Assembly: GCF_016583985.1 (NCBI RefSeq)
Contig: NZ_NRSD01000003.1
Span: 1 to 64,000 of the forward strand
DNA from: Thiocapsa imhoffii
Lineage (GTDB): Bacteria > Pseudomonadota > Gammaproteobacteria > Chromatiales > Chromatiaceae
DNA length: 64,000 nt
Direction of reading: 5' to 3'
Positions 55,386 to 64,000 of this stretch are shown here, piece by piece (position 1 is the stretch's first letter; each line of letters starts with the position of its first letter). A program made the translations under genes and the position numbers. The notes below the pieces were generated by a model. It was not told the origin of the DNA and did not search any database. It saw nothing but the letters and a program-made list of their open reading frames with translations.

Positions 55386-57644
55386 TCATCGGATCCGCTC
55401 CAGCGGGACGATGCCGACTTTGATCGAACGGCGATGTCCGGCGAAGTCGATGTCGAGGACATCCTTGTCACGCAAGCCGACGATCCGACCCTCGCCGAAG
55501 ACCCGATGGCGGATCCGATCGCCCACCGCCCACCGCTGCGTGCCATCCGCGTGCGAGCTCGCGGATGGCGGCTTCGGCACGGCGTAGCGTTCGGGGATAC
55601 CGACCGCCTCCAGATAGCGGTTCAACAGACCGGTCGCTTCAGGCGGTGCATCGGGGAGCTTGGCCTCGGGCTCGGCTCCGAACAGGCGTTTGGACACGGC
55701 ACCCCCGACGGACACCGCGGTCCCGAGTCGCGCTTCGAAGACAAACCGACTGGCCGGCGTGCGTGACAGCCCAGGTCCTCGCGACTCGCGACCCTCCCAT
55801 GCCGCATCGAAGCGCTCATCCGGCGGGATGACGAGCTGCAGTTGCTCCTTGGCGCGGGTGAACGCCACGTAAGCCAGCCGTCGCTCCTCCTCCGAGTCGG
55901 ATCGGTTGGCCGGGAACTGATCGTCCTCGAGTCCGGTGACGATGACCAGCGGCCACTCTAACCCCTTCGCTTGGTGAATCGTGGACAGCAGAACGACTTC
56001 ACCGCCGGCCTCGTAGCATTGGCGAGACAGCCGCAACCGATCCAAGCGCTTGAGAAAATCCCCGATCAGGGTTCGGCTGCGCGTCGCCCAGCCGAGGAGG
56101 GTCTGGTAGGCGATCTCCTTCTCGGACGCCACGTCCCTGCTCGCGGAACGCGCGAAGGACTCGATCAGATCCGTCCGGGATGCATACCGCCGCAGTGCCT
56201 CGGCCGCAGGCAGAGCGCTCCAGCTCGGGGCCTCGCTCCAGAGGTCGGCGCGATCGCGAATCTTCGCAGCCTGGTAAGGCTTCCGGATCTTCGCCGCCAA
56301 GTCGAACAGACGACTGCGCGCGCCGGCTGGGTGGCGGGCGATCGCGTCGGCGAGATCACCGATGGTCTTCGCGGGGAGCCAAAGCGTAGGCGTCGCCAGC
56401 ATTGCGCGGATGATCTCGGGCGCGCGCGTGTCCGCGAAGAGCGAACCATCGGCAAGGCGCAACCAGCCGAGAAGACCGACGACATCGCGATTGGTGAACA
56501 CGTCCCCCTTTGGCTTGAAGTAGGGAATACCCCGATCCATGAACTCCAGCTCGAGACCCAAGGTCTGCGCCCAGAGTCGTGCGAGGACGGCACAGTCGCG
56601 GAGACTGCGACCGTCACGACGCCAGCCTTCGATCACGCCGACGACCGCGGCCTGATCGCCTGATGCGCTGGCTCGAACCACGTCGATGGCGGTCTGCGGC
56701 GTGGACGGCGCCGAGACGCAGAGGGTCGCCATCCGATTGCGGTTGTTCTCGATCAGCATGGCGGCGGCGAGCGAGACCCGATGCCCGAAGCGAAAGGTCC
56801 TGGTCAAGGTATAGCGGGTCGCATCTGGGAAAAAGCGATCGAAGTCCTCGCCCATGAATTCCGGACGGGATCCACGCCAGGCGTAGATGCATTGGGAGTC
56901 GTCGCCGACGGCGTTCAAGGTCGCGCGCGTCCCGATCAACCGGGTGAGCAGTTCGACCTGGATGCGACTGACATCCTGAAACTCGTCCACGATCACCACA
57001 TCGAGTTTGTTGGTGACCAGCGCAAGGGCGCGGGGATTCGTCAACATGAGCGTCGCAGGCTCGCACAGCAGGTCCGCGAAGAAGCGCAGGCCGGCCTGCT
57101 TGCGGGCCGTCTCGAAGCGATCGAAGGCGCGGACGAAATAGCCGTAGTGGCCCGGAATTCCGAATGCCTTGAACGCGTCCCGCGGCGTGCGGATGTCCGA
57201 CTTCACCAGGCCGATAAAGGCGTGGAAGGCATCCAGATCATCATGGCTCGGGTAGTCGTCGGAGTGTCCCTCTTTGATCGCTGCCAAAGCCGCCTCCCGC
57301 GCAAGCGTCTTCTCGACAGCCTCGTTCTCCTCCAAACGCAGGCGCGCAACGAGCTCATGGCGCTCGAACAGCGCAATCAGTTTCAGCCCGAGACTGTGGA
57401 AGGTCGAAACCTTCGGCGCCTGCAATGATGCCGGCAAGGCACATGCGAGGCGCTCTTTGAGCTCGAGTGCGGCGGCCTTGTTGAAGGCCAGCACGCGGAC
57501 GCGTTCGGGCGGGACCCCCTGCTCCAGAAGGAAGCGCACCCGCCCGAGTAGCATCTGCGTCTTGCCCGAGCCCGCGACCGCAAAGGTGAGCGAATGACCT
57601 CCCGTGTGCTCGATGGCCTGAAGTTGTTCGTCGGTGTAGCGCAT
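55386..57644 (-). CDS. UvrD/Rep-like superfamily 1 helicase
   Basis: ATP-dependent 3'-5' DNA helicase, 752 aa. Walker A is AVAGSGKTQ (about 22-30), followed by VLAFNKAAALELKERL (motif Ia), VVIVDEFQDVSRIQ (motif II, with Phe in the DExQ context), GDDSQCIYAWRGS (motif III), STIHQAKGLEWPLVIV (motif V) and RRLAYVAFTRAKEQL (motif VI). The C-terminal 60 residues (GDRIRHRVFGEGRIVGL) are the Tudor-like domain of UvrD/PcrA. The ATG at 57644 is chosen over a TTG at 57683. In a region of defence genes it may serve phage defence or repair; position alone does not decide. Confidence 0.92.
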   Translation of the reverse strand: MRYTDEQLQAIEHTGGHSLTFAVAGSGKTQMLLGRVRFLLEQGVPPERVRVLAFNKAAALELKERLACALPASLQAPKVSTFHSLGLKLIALFERHELVARLRLEENEAVEKTLAREAALAAIKEGHSDDYPSHDDLDAFHAFIGLVKSDIRTPRDAFKAFGIPGHYGYFVRAFDRFETARKQAGLRFFADLLCEPATLMLTNPRALALVTNKLDVVIVDEFQDVSRIQVELLTRLIGTRATLNAVGDDSQCIYAWRGSRPEFMGEDFDRFFPDATRYTLTRTFRFGHRVSLAAAMLIENNRNRMATLCVSAPSTPQTAIDVVRASASGDQAAVVGVIEGWRRDGRSLRDCAVLARLWAQTLGLELEFMDRGIPYFKPKGDVFTNRDVVGLLGWLRLADGSLFADTRAPEIIRAMLATPTLWLPAKTIGDLADAIARHPAGARSRLFDLAAKIRKPYQAAKIRDRADLWSEAPSWSALPAAEALRRYASRTDLIESFARSASRDVASEKEIAYQTLLGWATRSRTLIGDFLKRLDRLRLSRQCYEAGGEVVLLSTIHQAKGLEWPLVIVTGLEDDQFPANRSDSEEERRLAYVAFTRAKEQLQLVIPPDERFDAAWEGRESRGPGLSRTPASRFVFEARLGTAVSVGGAVSKRLFGAEPEAKLPDAPPEATGLLNRYLEAVGIPERYAVPKPPSASSHADGTQRWAVGDRIRHRVFGEGRIVGLRDKDVLDIDFAGHRRSIKVGIVPLERIR

Positions 57645-57807
57645 AGTGTCGTCGTCGATTGTCGATGCAGGCGTTCGGAGCAAGGATCAATGGCCACAGG
57701 GATTGTGAGCAACGCGTCCGCGGATCTCCCGGCGCCTGGATGACTTGCGCGATGCGCTGCAGGGTTGGACGCATGGACAACTGCGAGTAAACCCGCGTTT
57801 TCGAGCG

Positions 57808-58165
57808 CTTACTACCATCGCCACCACGCCGGTCGACCGGCACCCCGATCGATGCGTTTTTCTGGTGTGCCGGGACCTGGGGCAACCTTTATCCCTTTAC
57901 CGGGCGCGGGCCGACCGTCGGCTCGCGTGCGCGCGAAACCAGTCTGGCCTCGGTCCGGTCACTGGCGGCCCTGCATCGCCGTGGTCTCGCGCGTCGCACC
58001 ATGGGCAACGACGCGCTGTGCGGCTCCCCGATCGCGCCCTTCCTCCCGAAGAGTCAGTACAAGCTCTCGATGTTCTATCCCCTGCCCGAGACGCAGCGCG
58101 CCCACGTGATCGGCGAAAGCCCGTTCACTTGGTGGGAGTGGCGCAGCATCCCCGCGGTCGGTGAG
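57808..58165 (+). pseudogene. traU remnant (conjugative pilus/mating-pair protein)
   Basis: About 115 codons of a TraU C-terminal region: PIDAFFWCAGTWGNLYPFTG, then RTMGNDALCG, LPKSQYKLSMFYPLPE and GESPFTWWEWRSIPAVGE. These match the F/SXT-type TraU C-terminal half. The 5' half is missing, and the sequence switches after AVGE (about 58165) to TraN-like residues in the same frame, losing the usual TraU ending. Boundaries are approximate. A relic of a conjugative element. Confidence 0.75.
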
Positions 58166-59330
58166 GCCTACCGCACCCTGCGCGGCTCGGTCGAGCGCTC
58201 CCGTCCCGACATGCGCATCGATCCGCTGTGGGCGCAGACCGACGACGTGCTCGACACCTTCGAGGCTTCAAGGAGCACCCGGCGCAGCCCGAGCCCGAGG
58301 AGGTCAACCAAGGGCCGATGTCGTGCTGGACCGATCCGCAGGGACAGCTGCAGTGTCCCTACAACGATGGCGATCAACCCTCCGACTGCATCGCCTTGGA
58401 AGAGGATCCCGCCTGCGGCTTCATCACGTCCGAATGTATCGAGGGAGCCGTCGACAACCGCGGGATCTGTTTTCTGTACGAGGCGACCTGGGACTGCGGC
58501 ACCGCGCGCACCATCCCGTTCCTGGAGCACAACCGCACGCTGGACTGTGCCGGTCCAGTGCGCTGCCTGGGCACCGACTGCGCGGAATTTCCCGAGGAGC
58601 AGTCGGCGGGCTTCGCCAAGGCGGTCGGCGCGTTGCAGACCGTGCAGATGGCGGTCTCGGACATGCAGTGCACGCCGGGCGGGAGCTGTCGGGTGTTCTC
58701 GGGCAGCGCCCATCGGTGCCAACGTGCGGTCGGGGGGATCGTCAACTGCTGCACGCGACCCCAAGGCGTGTCGCTGGCGGATTACGTCAGTCTGATCTTC
58801 GCACTCGGCAAGATCGATGCCTACTGCAAGCAGGAGGTGCTGACCTGGTGCGTGGAGAAGCGCGAGAGCGATTGCTGCTTCAACACCCCACTCGCGCGGA
58901 TCTTGAACCAACAGATCCGCCCGCAGTTCGGGCGCGACTGGGGCGAGGCGCAATCACCGGAGTGCTCGGGGATCGACATCCGGGATTTTGCGCGCGTCGA
59001 CTGGACCCGGGTGAATCTCGACGAGTGGCTGGCGATCCTCTATGAGACCGGGCACTTCCCGACCCTGGACACCCTCACCGTCGAGGACCTGACCGGCGAG
59101 TTCTACGTCGTGGACAAGACCAAGCGGAGGTTACCCAAGGATCAGGCGGACAGCCTGTCGGAAAGCGGCAAGGCGCCGACATCGCCCCGGACCGTACCGA
59201 ACCCCTGGCAGAACTACGATCACGACTGGGACTGGATCACCACCACGGGCGGTCTGCTGCTGAACTACGCTGGCTGCCTGGACCGTGAGGAGATCGATCG
59301 CCGCGAGGACGAGGGCGTCGCCCGCGCCAT
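58166..59330 (+). pseudogene. traN remnant (mating-pair stabilisation protein)
   Basis: A cysteine-rich TraN-like sequence, without signal peptide or N-terminus. The first part (MRIDPLWAQTDDVLDTFE) continues in a different frame as GFKEHPAQPEPEEV, consistent with loss of one G at about 58264. Downstream are many paired Cys (PMSCWTDPQGQLQCPYN, ECIEGAVDNRGICF, CRVFSGSAHRCQ, NCCTRP). The gene ends where it runs into the antisense of mcrC, around 59330, so the 3' end is missing too. Fused to a traU fragment upstream. Confidence 0.78.
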
Positions 59331-59941
59331 GGATCGAGACGCAGGTCGACAGACTGCATCATGGCAGCCGCGAGCCGCAGACCCGCGGCGACGGCCTGGT
59401 TCAGCGCATGATCAACCGTCAGGTCATCGTAACGGCACCGCAAGGTGGCCTGTCTCGGATGCGTCGAGATATGGCGCATATCCAGGCGCCCACGTGGTGT
59501 CGCCAGGTCCTCGCAACGCGACTGGTAGTCGGGCAACAGCCCGCCGCGCGCAATGCGCTCGACCGAACGCAGCAAGGATAGGCCGAGTAGATCAATGAGC
59601 CCGTGCTCGGCCGTTGTGTAGGTGCTCCTCGTCTCGGTCACCACCAAATCCGACAGCTCGAACGCGTAGGCGACCATCCGCATCAGGTTGTCGATGCGGA
59701 TCTTTGGCATCACCACGAGCCGGAGACAACTGAGGCTCACGGTACCGATATGCGGTCCCACCGAAATGGCGAGGCCGGTTCGAAGCTCGGTGATGCGCAG
59801 GCTCACCCGCCCCTCTAGCTCAGCGAGCAGCTCGCGGTCCGCGGCCGACAGCAAAGCGCCACGCAGCACCGAACCGACGACCGGGCTATCTGGGGTGATC
59901 CTGCTCCACTCGCCGATCTGCACCGACGGGGTTGGCGTCAT
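59237..59941 (-). pseudogene. mcrC: mcrC, truncated at the 3' end
   Basis: The partner of McrB in 5-methylcytosine-directed restriction; McrC proteins stimulate McrB and carry the nuclease at the C-terminus. Here about 200 residues are McrC-like (VSVGPHIGTVSLSCLRLVVM-type N-terminal strands, and RGRLDMRHISTHPRQATLRC, YDDLTVDHALNQAV). After about residue 203 the frame reads through antisense traN sequence to a stop at 59237. The PD-(D/E)xK nuclease part is therefore lost. It starts with a 4 bp overlap on the mcrB stop. Probably inactive for cleavage. Confidence 0.85.
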
Positions 59942-61905
59942 GCAGTCCCCGACTCGTCTGTCAACGGCTCCTCCGCATCCTCGTCGTCCTGCACGTCCTC
60001 CCCAAGGATGGCGTCCTGTTTCTTGTCGTCCGGCGTCACGATGGCAATCAGGGCTTGAGCCAGTGCATCTTCCCGCCCGGCATCGAACAGATCGAAGCGC
60101 AGGTTGGCGCTCTGTCGGTCATAGATGCCGCCCTTATCGGCAGCCAGGATGTTCGCGAGCTTGTTCGGGTCCTCGTAGCAATATTCCTGCAACAGCGGCC
60201 ACAGCTCATCACGCACGATCTCGCCGATGCGGCTGATGGTCGCGGCCGGTTTGCCACCGGGCATCAGATAGGCATGCCCAACCTGCAGGTTGCGGCCGTC
60301 GCGCCCCAGCTGTTCGACAATGCGCCGATTCAACGCCCGCAGCCAGGTACTCAATGTGGTGTCAGCGATGAAGCCGGTTCGGAGCAGGTGCGGCTCCGGC
60401 AGCAGCTCTTTGAAGCCGAAGCGGCGCCGAAGGGCCGTATCGAGCAACAGGATGGACCGATCCGCCGTGTTCATCGTGCCGATGACAAGCAGATTGTCCG
60501 GAACGGAAAACGGTTTCTTCGACAACGGCAGCATGGAGCTGGTCGTACCCCGCTTCGATGCCTCGATCAAGGTGATCAGCTCGCCGAAGATCTTCGGGAT
60601 GTTGCCTCGGTTGATCTCATCAATGATGAGCACGAAGCGCTTCCTGGGCTGCGCCTGGGCCTTGGTCACCATCTGTTTGAAGATGCCGTCATCCAGTGCA
60701 AAGCCTTCGCCATCCGGCCTGTAGCCCTCGATGAAATCCTCGTAGGAGTACACGGGGTGAAAGGTGCAGGTCGCGATGAAGCGGTCCGCGCCATCGCGGC
60801 CATACACGGCATCACGCTGCCGGTCGGAGAGCTGGGAAGGCAAACAATAGAAGTTCTCCCTGGCGACGATCTCCAGCGCGATGCGCTCCGCATGGTAGGT
60901 CTTCCCGGTGCCTGGCGGGCCATAGAGGATGACCTGGCGCTTGCGTTCGAGCATGTCTACCACGTGGCGGGCGATACCCTCCAGTGGAGCAAAGGGTTCG
61001 GCGTCGGAGCCGGTAGTCCCGCTGCCGACAGCCAGCGAATGCCTCGATGGAAGATTCGAGCCATCCTGCCCACTGGTCCCGAACCCGGGCCAGGGGCCGA
61101 TTCCATTGATCAGCAGAGATGCCTCGACATCGGCAACCGCCGCATGCGTTGGCTCCAGGATCATCAGGTTCCGTCCGACATCGACATGCACGGAGGTCTC
61201 GAAGCTACGGTTGTGGTACCAGCGAACAGGCACCCGATGGGGCCGGTCCCCACCGCGGGCGAAGCGGTAGCCACCGGTCACCTCGCCGACGGCTTCAACC
61301 GTCGAAGCATCCGAGAACAGCGCGACGAGACTACCCTCTTTGAGTCGATAAACCAGCTCCGTGAGGTTGTGCGCCTCCTGCGATTCGGGACGCAGACCAG
61401 CGTCCGTGAACGCTGTTTCTACCGCGGTCCGAATATCCCGTTTCTTCGTAAGCGTGATCGCCTCGGCCAGGCTTCCCACCTTCGTTGGACCCAACGCGAG
61501 ATACTCATGCGCGAGCATCTCCTTCCACGCGGACACCTCTCCCGCGAGACCGAGGCACCAGTGATCGCGTGGCGCTAGGCCCTTTCCGACGCGGTAGCGC
61601 ATCTGAACCGGCAGCTCTCCAAGCGCCGACAGGCTGTTCCAAAAACGGATGATCTGGACGTCCTGAGCGTACAGACCGGCTCCTGTCGGCACGACGCCAA
61701 CAGAGTAGAGCTCGGCCTCCGACCATGCCTGCGTGGCATTCCAGGTCACCAGGTCCGGGAAGTTGAGATGCAGGTACTTGTGCAGCCAGGCACTCGAATG
61801 CCAGCGCGGCGCGGCGCTCTCGACCACAGCTTGAAAGGCACTGGGATCGATATCCTCAACGGCTTGGCCATGGAATGCCCGAAGCGCCTCGACCGTGTCC
61901 AGCAT
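59938..61905 (-). CDS. mcrB: McrB-like AAA+ GTPase with EVE-like modified-base reader
   Basis: The product is 655 aa. The AAA+ domain has GPPGTGKT (329-336), Walker B VLIIDEINRG (425-433) and the McrB signature MNTADRS (478-484) with ALRRRF following. The N-terminal half contains an EVE-like stretch at about 205-250 (GEVTGGYRFARGGDRPHRVP) that could read modified bases, plus a separate domain in residues 1-130. The start at 61905 overlaps the DUF499 frame by 50 bp. Intact by length, but its partner mcrC is truncated. An upstream in-frame GTG at 61932 is the alternative start. Confidence 0.92.
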   Translation of the reverse strand: MLDTVEALRAFHGQAVEDIDPSAFQAVVESAAPRWHSSAWLHKYLHLNFPDLVTWNATQAWSEAELYSVGVVPTGAGLYAQDVQIIRFWNSLSALGELPVQMRYRVGKGLAPRDHWCLGLAGEVSAWKEMLAHEYLALGPTKVGSLAEAITLTKKRDIRTAVETAFTDAGLRPESQEAHNLTELVYRLKEGSLVALFSDASTVEAVGEVTGGYRFARGGDRPHRVPVRWYHNRSFETSVHVDVGRNLMILEPTHAAVADVEASLLINGIGPWPGFGTSGQDGSNLPSRHSLAVGSGTTGSDAEPFAPLEGIARHVVDMLERKRQVILYGPPGTGKTYHAERIALEIVARENFYCLPSQLSDRQRDAVYGRDGADRFIATCTFHPVYSYEDFIEGYRPDGEGFALDDGIFKQMVTKAQAQPRKRFVLIIDEINRGNIPKIFGELITLIEASKRGTTSSMLPLSKKPFSVPDNLLVIGTMNTADRSILLLDTALRRRFGFKELLPEPHLLRTGFIADTTLSTWLRALNRRIVEQLGRDGRNLQVGHAYLMPGGKPAATISRIGEIVRDELWPLLQEYCYEDPNKLANILAADKGGIYDRQSANLRFDLFDAGREDALAQALIAIVTPDDKKQDAILGEDVQDDEDAEEPLTDESGTA

Positions 61906-63561
61906 CTCGTTGCGCCTCTGTTTCCGTCCCACCGGGAGGTGTCACCGTGGTACCGCCAACGGGTGGCGTCCCTGTGCCCGGCACCACAGTCGTGCTTGTC
62001 GAGTCTGGCGTTGGTTGGCCAATGCCGGGCGTCGGGGTCGGCGTTACCGTCCCCACGGACGTGCCTCCGGCCGCCTTCGTCTTCTCCGCCTCGAGCTTCT
62101 GCTCGGCCAGGTCCGGACGTACCAGCAGGTAGCCCTCTTCGAGCATGACCCCCTCGGGACTCAGCGCGGCCTTGAAGTGCATCACCTTCGCATCGCCGGC
62201 GCACGCCCCCTCGCACAGCGCAAAGTGGCCGGCGCGTACCCCATCGACAATCGACTGCTTCAGCACATCGTCATCCCGAAGAATCGGCAGATGCGTGAAA
62301 TTGCGGAAGTAGCCCGGCAGCGCCTTCAGACTGAGCACCGGCTCCTCATCCGGCCAGACCTTGAACTTGGTCGGATGGACCAGCAGGATCGAGGCGATCT
62401 GCTCCAGATATTTCTGCTTTTCCTTGAGGAAGGCGACCACCAGGTCCGTCAGATTCTGGTCTGTCGATGCAGGCGGCTGCCCCATGTCGAGCGCCTTCAG
62501 GGGCTCGCCGTTGCTGCCTCCCCACGCGGCATGCCGATAGGCCCGCAGAATCTGTTGGCGCACACCCTTGGCCGCCGTGCCCTTCTCCGCTTGCAGCTGG
62601 GTCACCTGGGTCTTCGACAGGTTGTGGCGCTCCCGATTGGTGTCGACACTCTCGGCGGCCAGCAAACCGCGAATACCCTCTTTCAACATCGAGACCTCGG
62701 CCTCCTCGGCAACGAGGAAGACCAGCGTGTTGCGGCGGGTCCGGTGCGTCGTGCCGCTCTTGGTCAGGATGTCCAACACCGCCTGCTGCGAGTCACCCTG
62801 GTTAGTGGCCGTGAAGGTCCGCTCCGGCGGCATCACCACCACCTTGTTGCTTGCGCTGTCGGCGATGTCCCCGGGGCCTTCCGGCCAGATGTAGGGCGAC
62901 AGCGGTGCCTGCGAGAGCAGCTTGCGAATCTCCGCCTCCAGGCGCTCGCGGACCTGCTGGTCGTCCACGCCGTTTTTGGCGTCGAGCAGAATCCGATTCA
63001 GGTTCGGGGTGGTCGAGAAGCGGAAGCGCTCCCCCTCGGTGTTGATGAAGTGGAAACGTTCCTTTATCTGCAGGATCACACCGGGGATGGTCCCGAAGTC
63101 GATCTCGGGCCGGGCAGCCGTCAGGTGCAGCTCCGCGAGCGTGGCGCCACGAGACCCGTTGCCTGCCTCGCAGGTATAGAGAAACGCGGTTGTTGCGAGC
63201 CCGGTGGCGATGCGCCACTCGGTCATCTGAGGGCTTTGCCGGTCCAGACCGGCCGCGTTGGCGTCCTTACCGATGATGTCCGCTTCAAGCGCCGAGCGGA
63301 ACTCGCGGTCCACGAGCTCCAAGAGCTCAGAGCGGATCTCCTCATTCGTCAGATCGATGTCGCTGGCCTGGATGAGCCCGCCCTTGTGGTTCTTCTTGAG
63401 CAGATCCGCCACCACCAGCGCCAGGAGTCGTAGTAATCCGGGTTACCGCTCTGGTGCAGCACATCCGCCAGGCTTGCAGCAAAGTCGTTCTGCTTCACTC
63501 TACCCTGCTGGATGTTGTCGTGCGGCGTGACAACTTGCCGCCAAGGGGTCGTATTGGCCAT
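61856..63561 (-). pseudogene. DUF499-family anti-phage ATPase gene with internal deletion
   Basis: The 5' end (MANTTPWRQVVTPHDNIQQG ... GNPDYYD, about 46 residues) matches the start of DUF499 proteins. The last about 520 residues (VVADLLKKNHKGGLIQASDI to the end) match their C-terminal part, but the two are in different frames and adjoin at about 63425. A central part of several hundred residues, including the P-loop region expected in about 1000-residue homologues, is missing. The tail is a Pro/Thr/Gly-rich low-complexity stretch (GTVTPTPTPGIGQPTPDS). DUF499 proteins occur in anti-phage clusters with methylases and helicases; those partners are not seen here. Confidence 0.82.
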
Positions 63562-63574
63562 TGCTTTCCTCTGT

Positions 63575-64000
<426 letters not shown>

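Noticed and set aside
57808..59330. A functional type IV conjugation system
   Set aside because: Only fragments of traU and traN are present, with a frameshift, and no relaxase, pilin or ATPase gene is nearby.
59932..63433. Two long plus-strand open frames opposite mcrB and DUF499
   Set aside because: The minus-strand frames carry AAA+ and DUF499 motifs; the plus-strand products show no domain.

Overview
The window is GC-rich bacterial chromosome. The gene order fimV - asd - leuB - leuD - leuC, the gammaproteobacterial-type Asd, the LeuC/LeuD pair and the general codon use point to a gammaproteobacterium. The Chromatiales (purple sulfur bacteria and relatives) are my best guess. No photosynthesis or sulfur-oxidation gene lies here, so this placement is inference. 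I saw no tRNA, rRNA or CRISPR array.

Layout. (1) 1-6.2 kb, minus strand: housekeeping block leuC-leuD-leuB-asd, then the 5' part of fimV, which runs off the left edge. (2) 6.3-12 kb: a PAS/GAF/GGDEF diguanylate cyclase, divergent from a SAM-domain protein carrying 16 WD40-like repeats of exactly 41 residues. (3) 12-15.3 kb: an amylosucrase-type GH13 enzyme, divergent from an AEC-family permease. (4) 15.4-53.4 kb: a long accessory block made almost entirely of envelope, transport, respiration and proton/ion-balance genes. It holds an aaeXAB-like efflux set (DUF1656-HlyD-FUSC), a UPF0182 protein, a CioAB-type cytochrome bd oxidase, a TSUP exporter, a LEA14-like lipoprotein, an OprB-like porin, an ArsB/NhaD-like transporter, a P3A-type H+-ATPase, PPK2, GadC and GadB, a LuxR-type regulator and an AspT-type antiporter. 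A K+-channel-like protein, an Ntn amidohydrolase, a ClC antiporter fused to a SPOR domain, DedA, a tri-haem cytochrome c and a second efflux set (DUF1656-HlyD-FUSC-TolC) complete it. I read this block as an acid / proton-motive-force stress island. Glutamate decarboxylation with GadC exchange, H+ pumping, Cl-/H+ exchange, possible aspartate/alanine exchange and a bd oxidase all act on proton balance. (5) 53.6-64 kb: a decaying defence and mobile region. It holds a RelE/Phd-type toxin-antitoxin pair, a UvrD-like helicase, a traU-traN conjugation remnant (deletion plus frameshift), mcrB (intact) with a 3'-truncated mcrC, a DUF499 ATPase gene with a large internal deletion, and a TacT-like GNAT toxin cut by the right edge.

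Most striking items: the ClC-SPOR fusion in a DedA-ClC-amidohydrolase operon, the grouping of proton-balance genes around gadBC, the indel-free 16-fold WD40 array behind a SAM domain, and the head-on junction of the traN and mcrC remnants inside a broken McrBC/DUF499 locus. Start codons were chosen from family alignment by eye and from upstream purine-rich sites. Functions rest on motif recognition without database searches.
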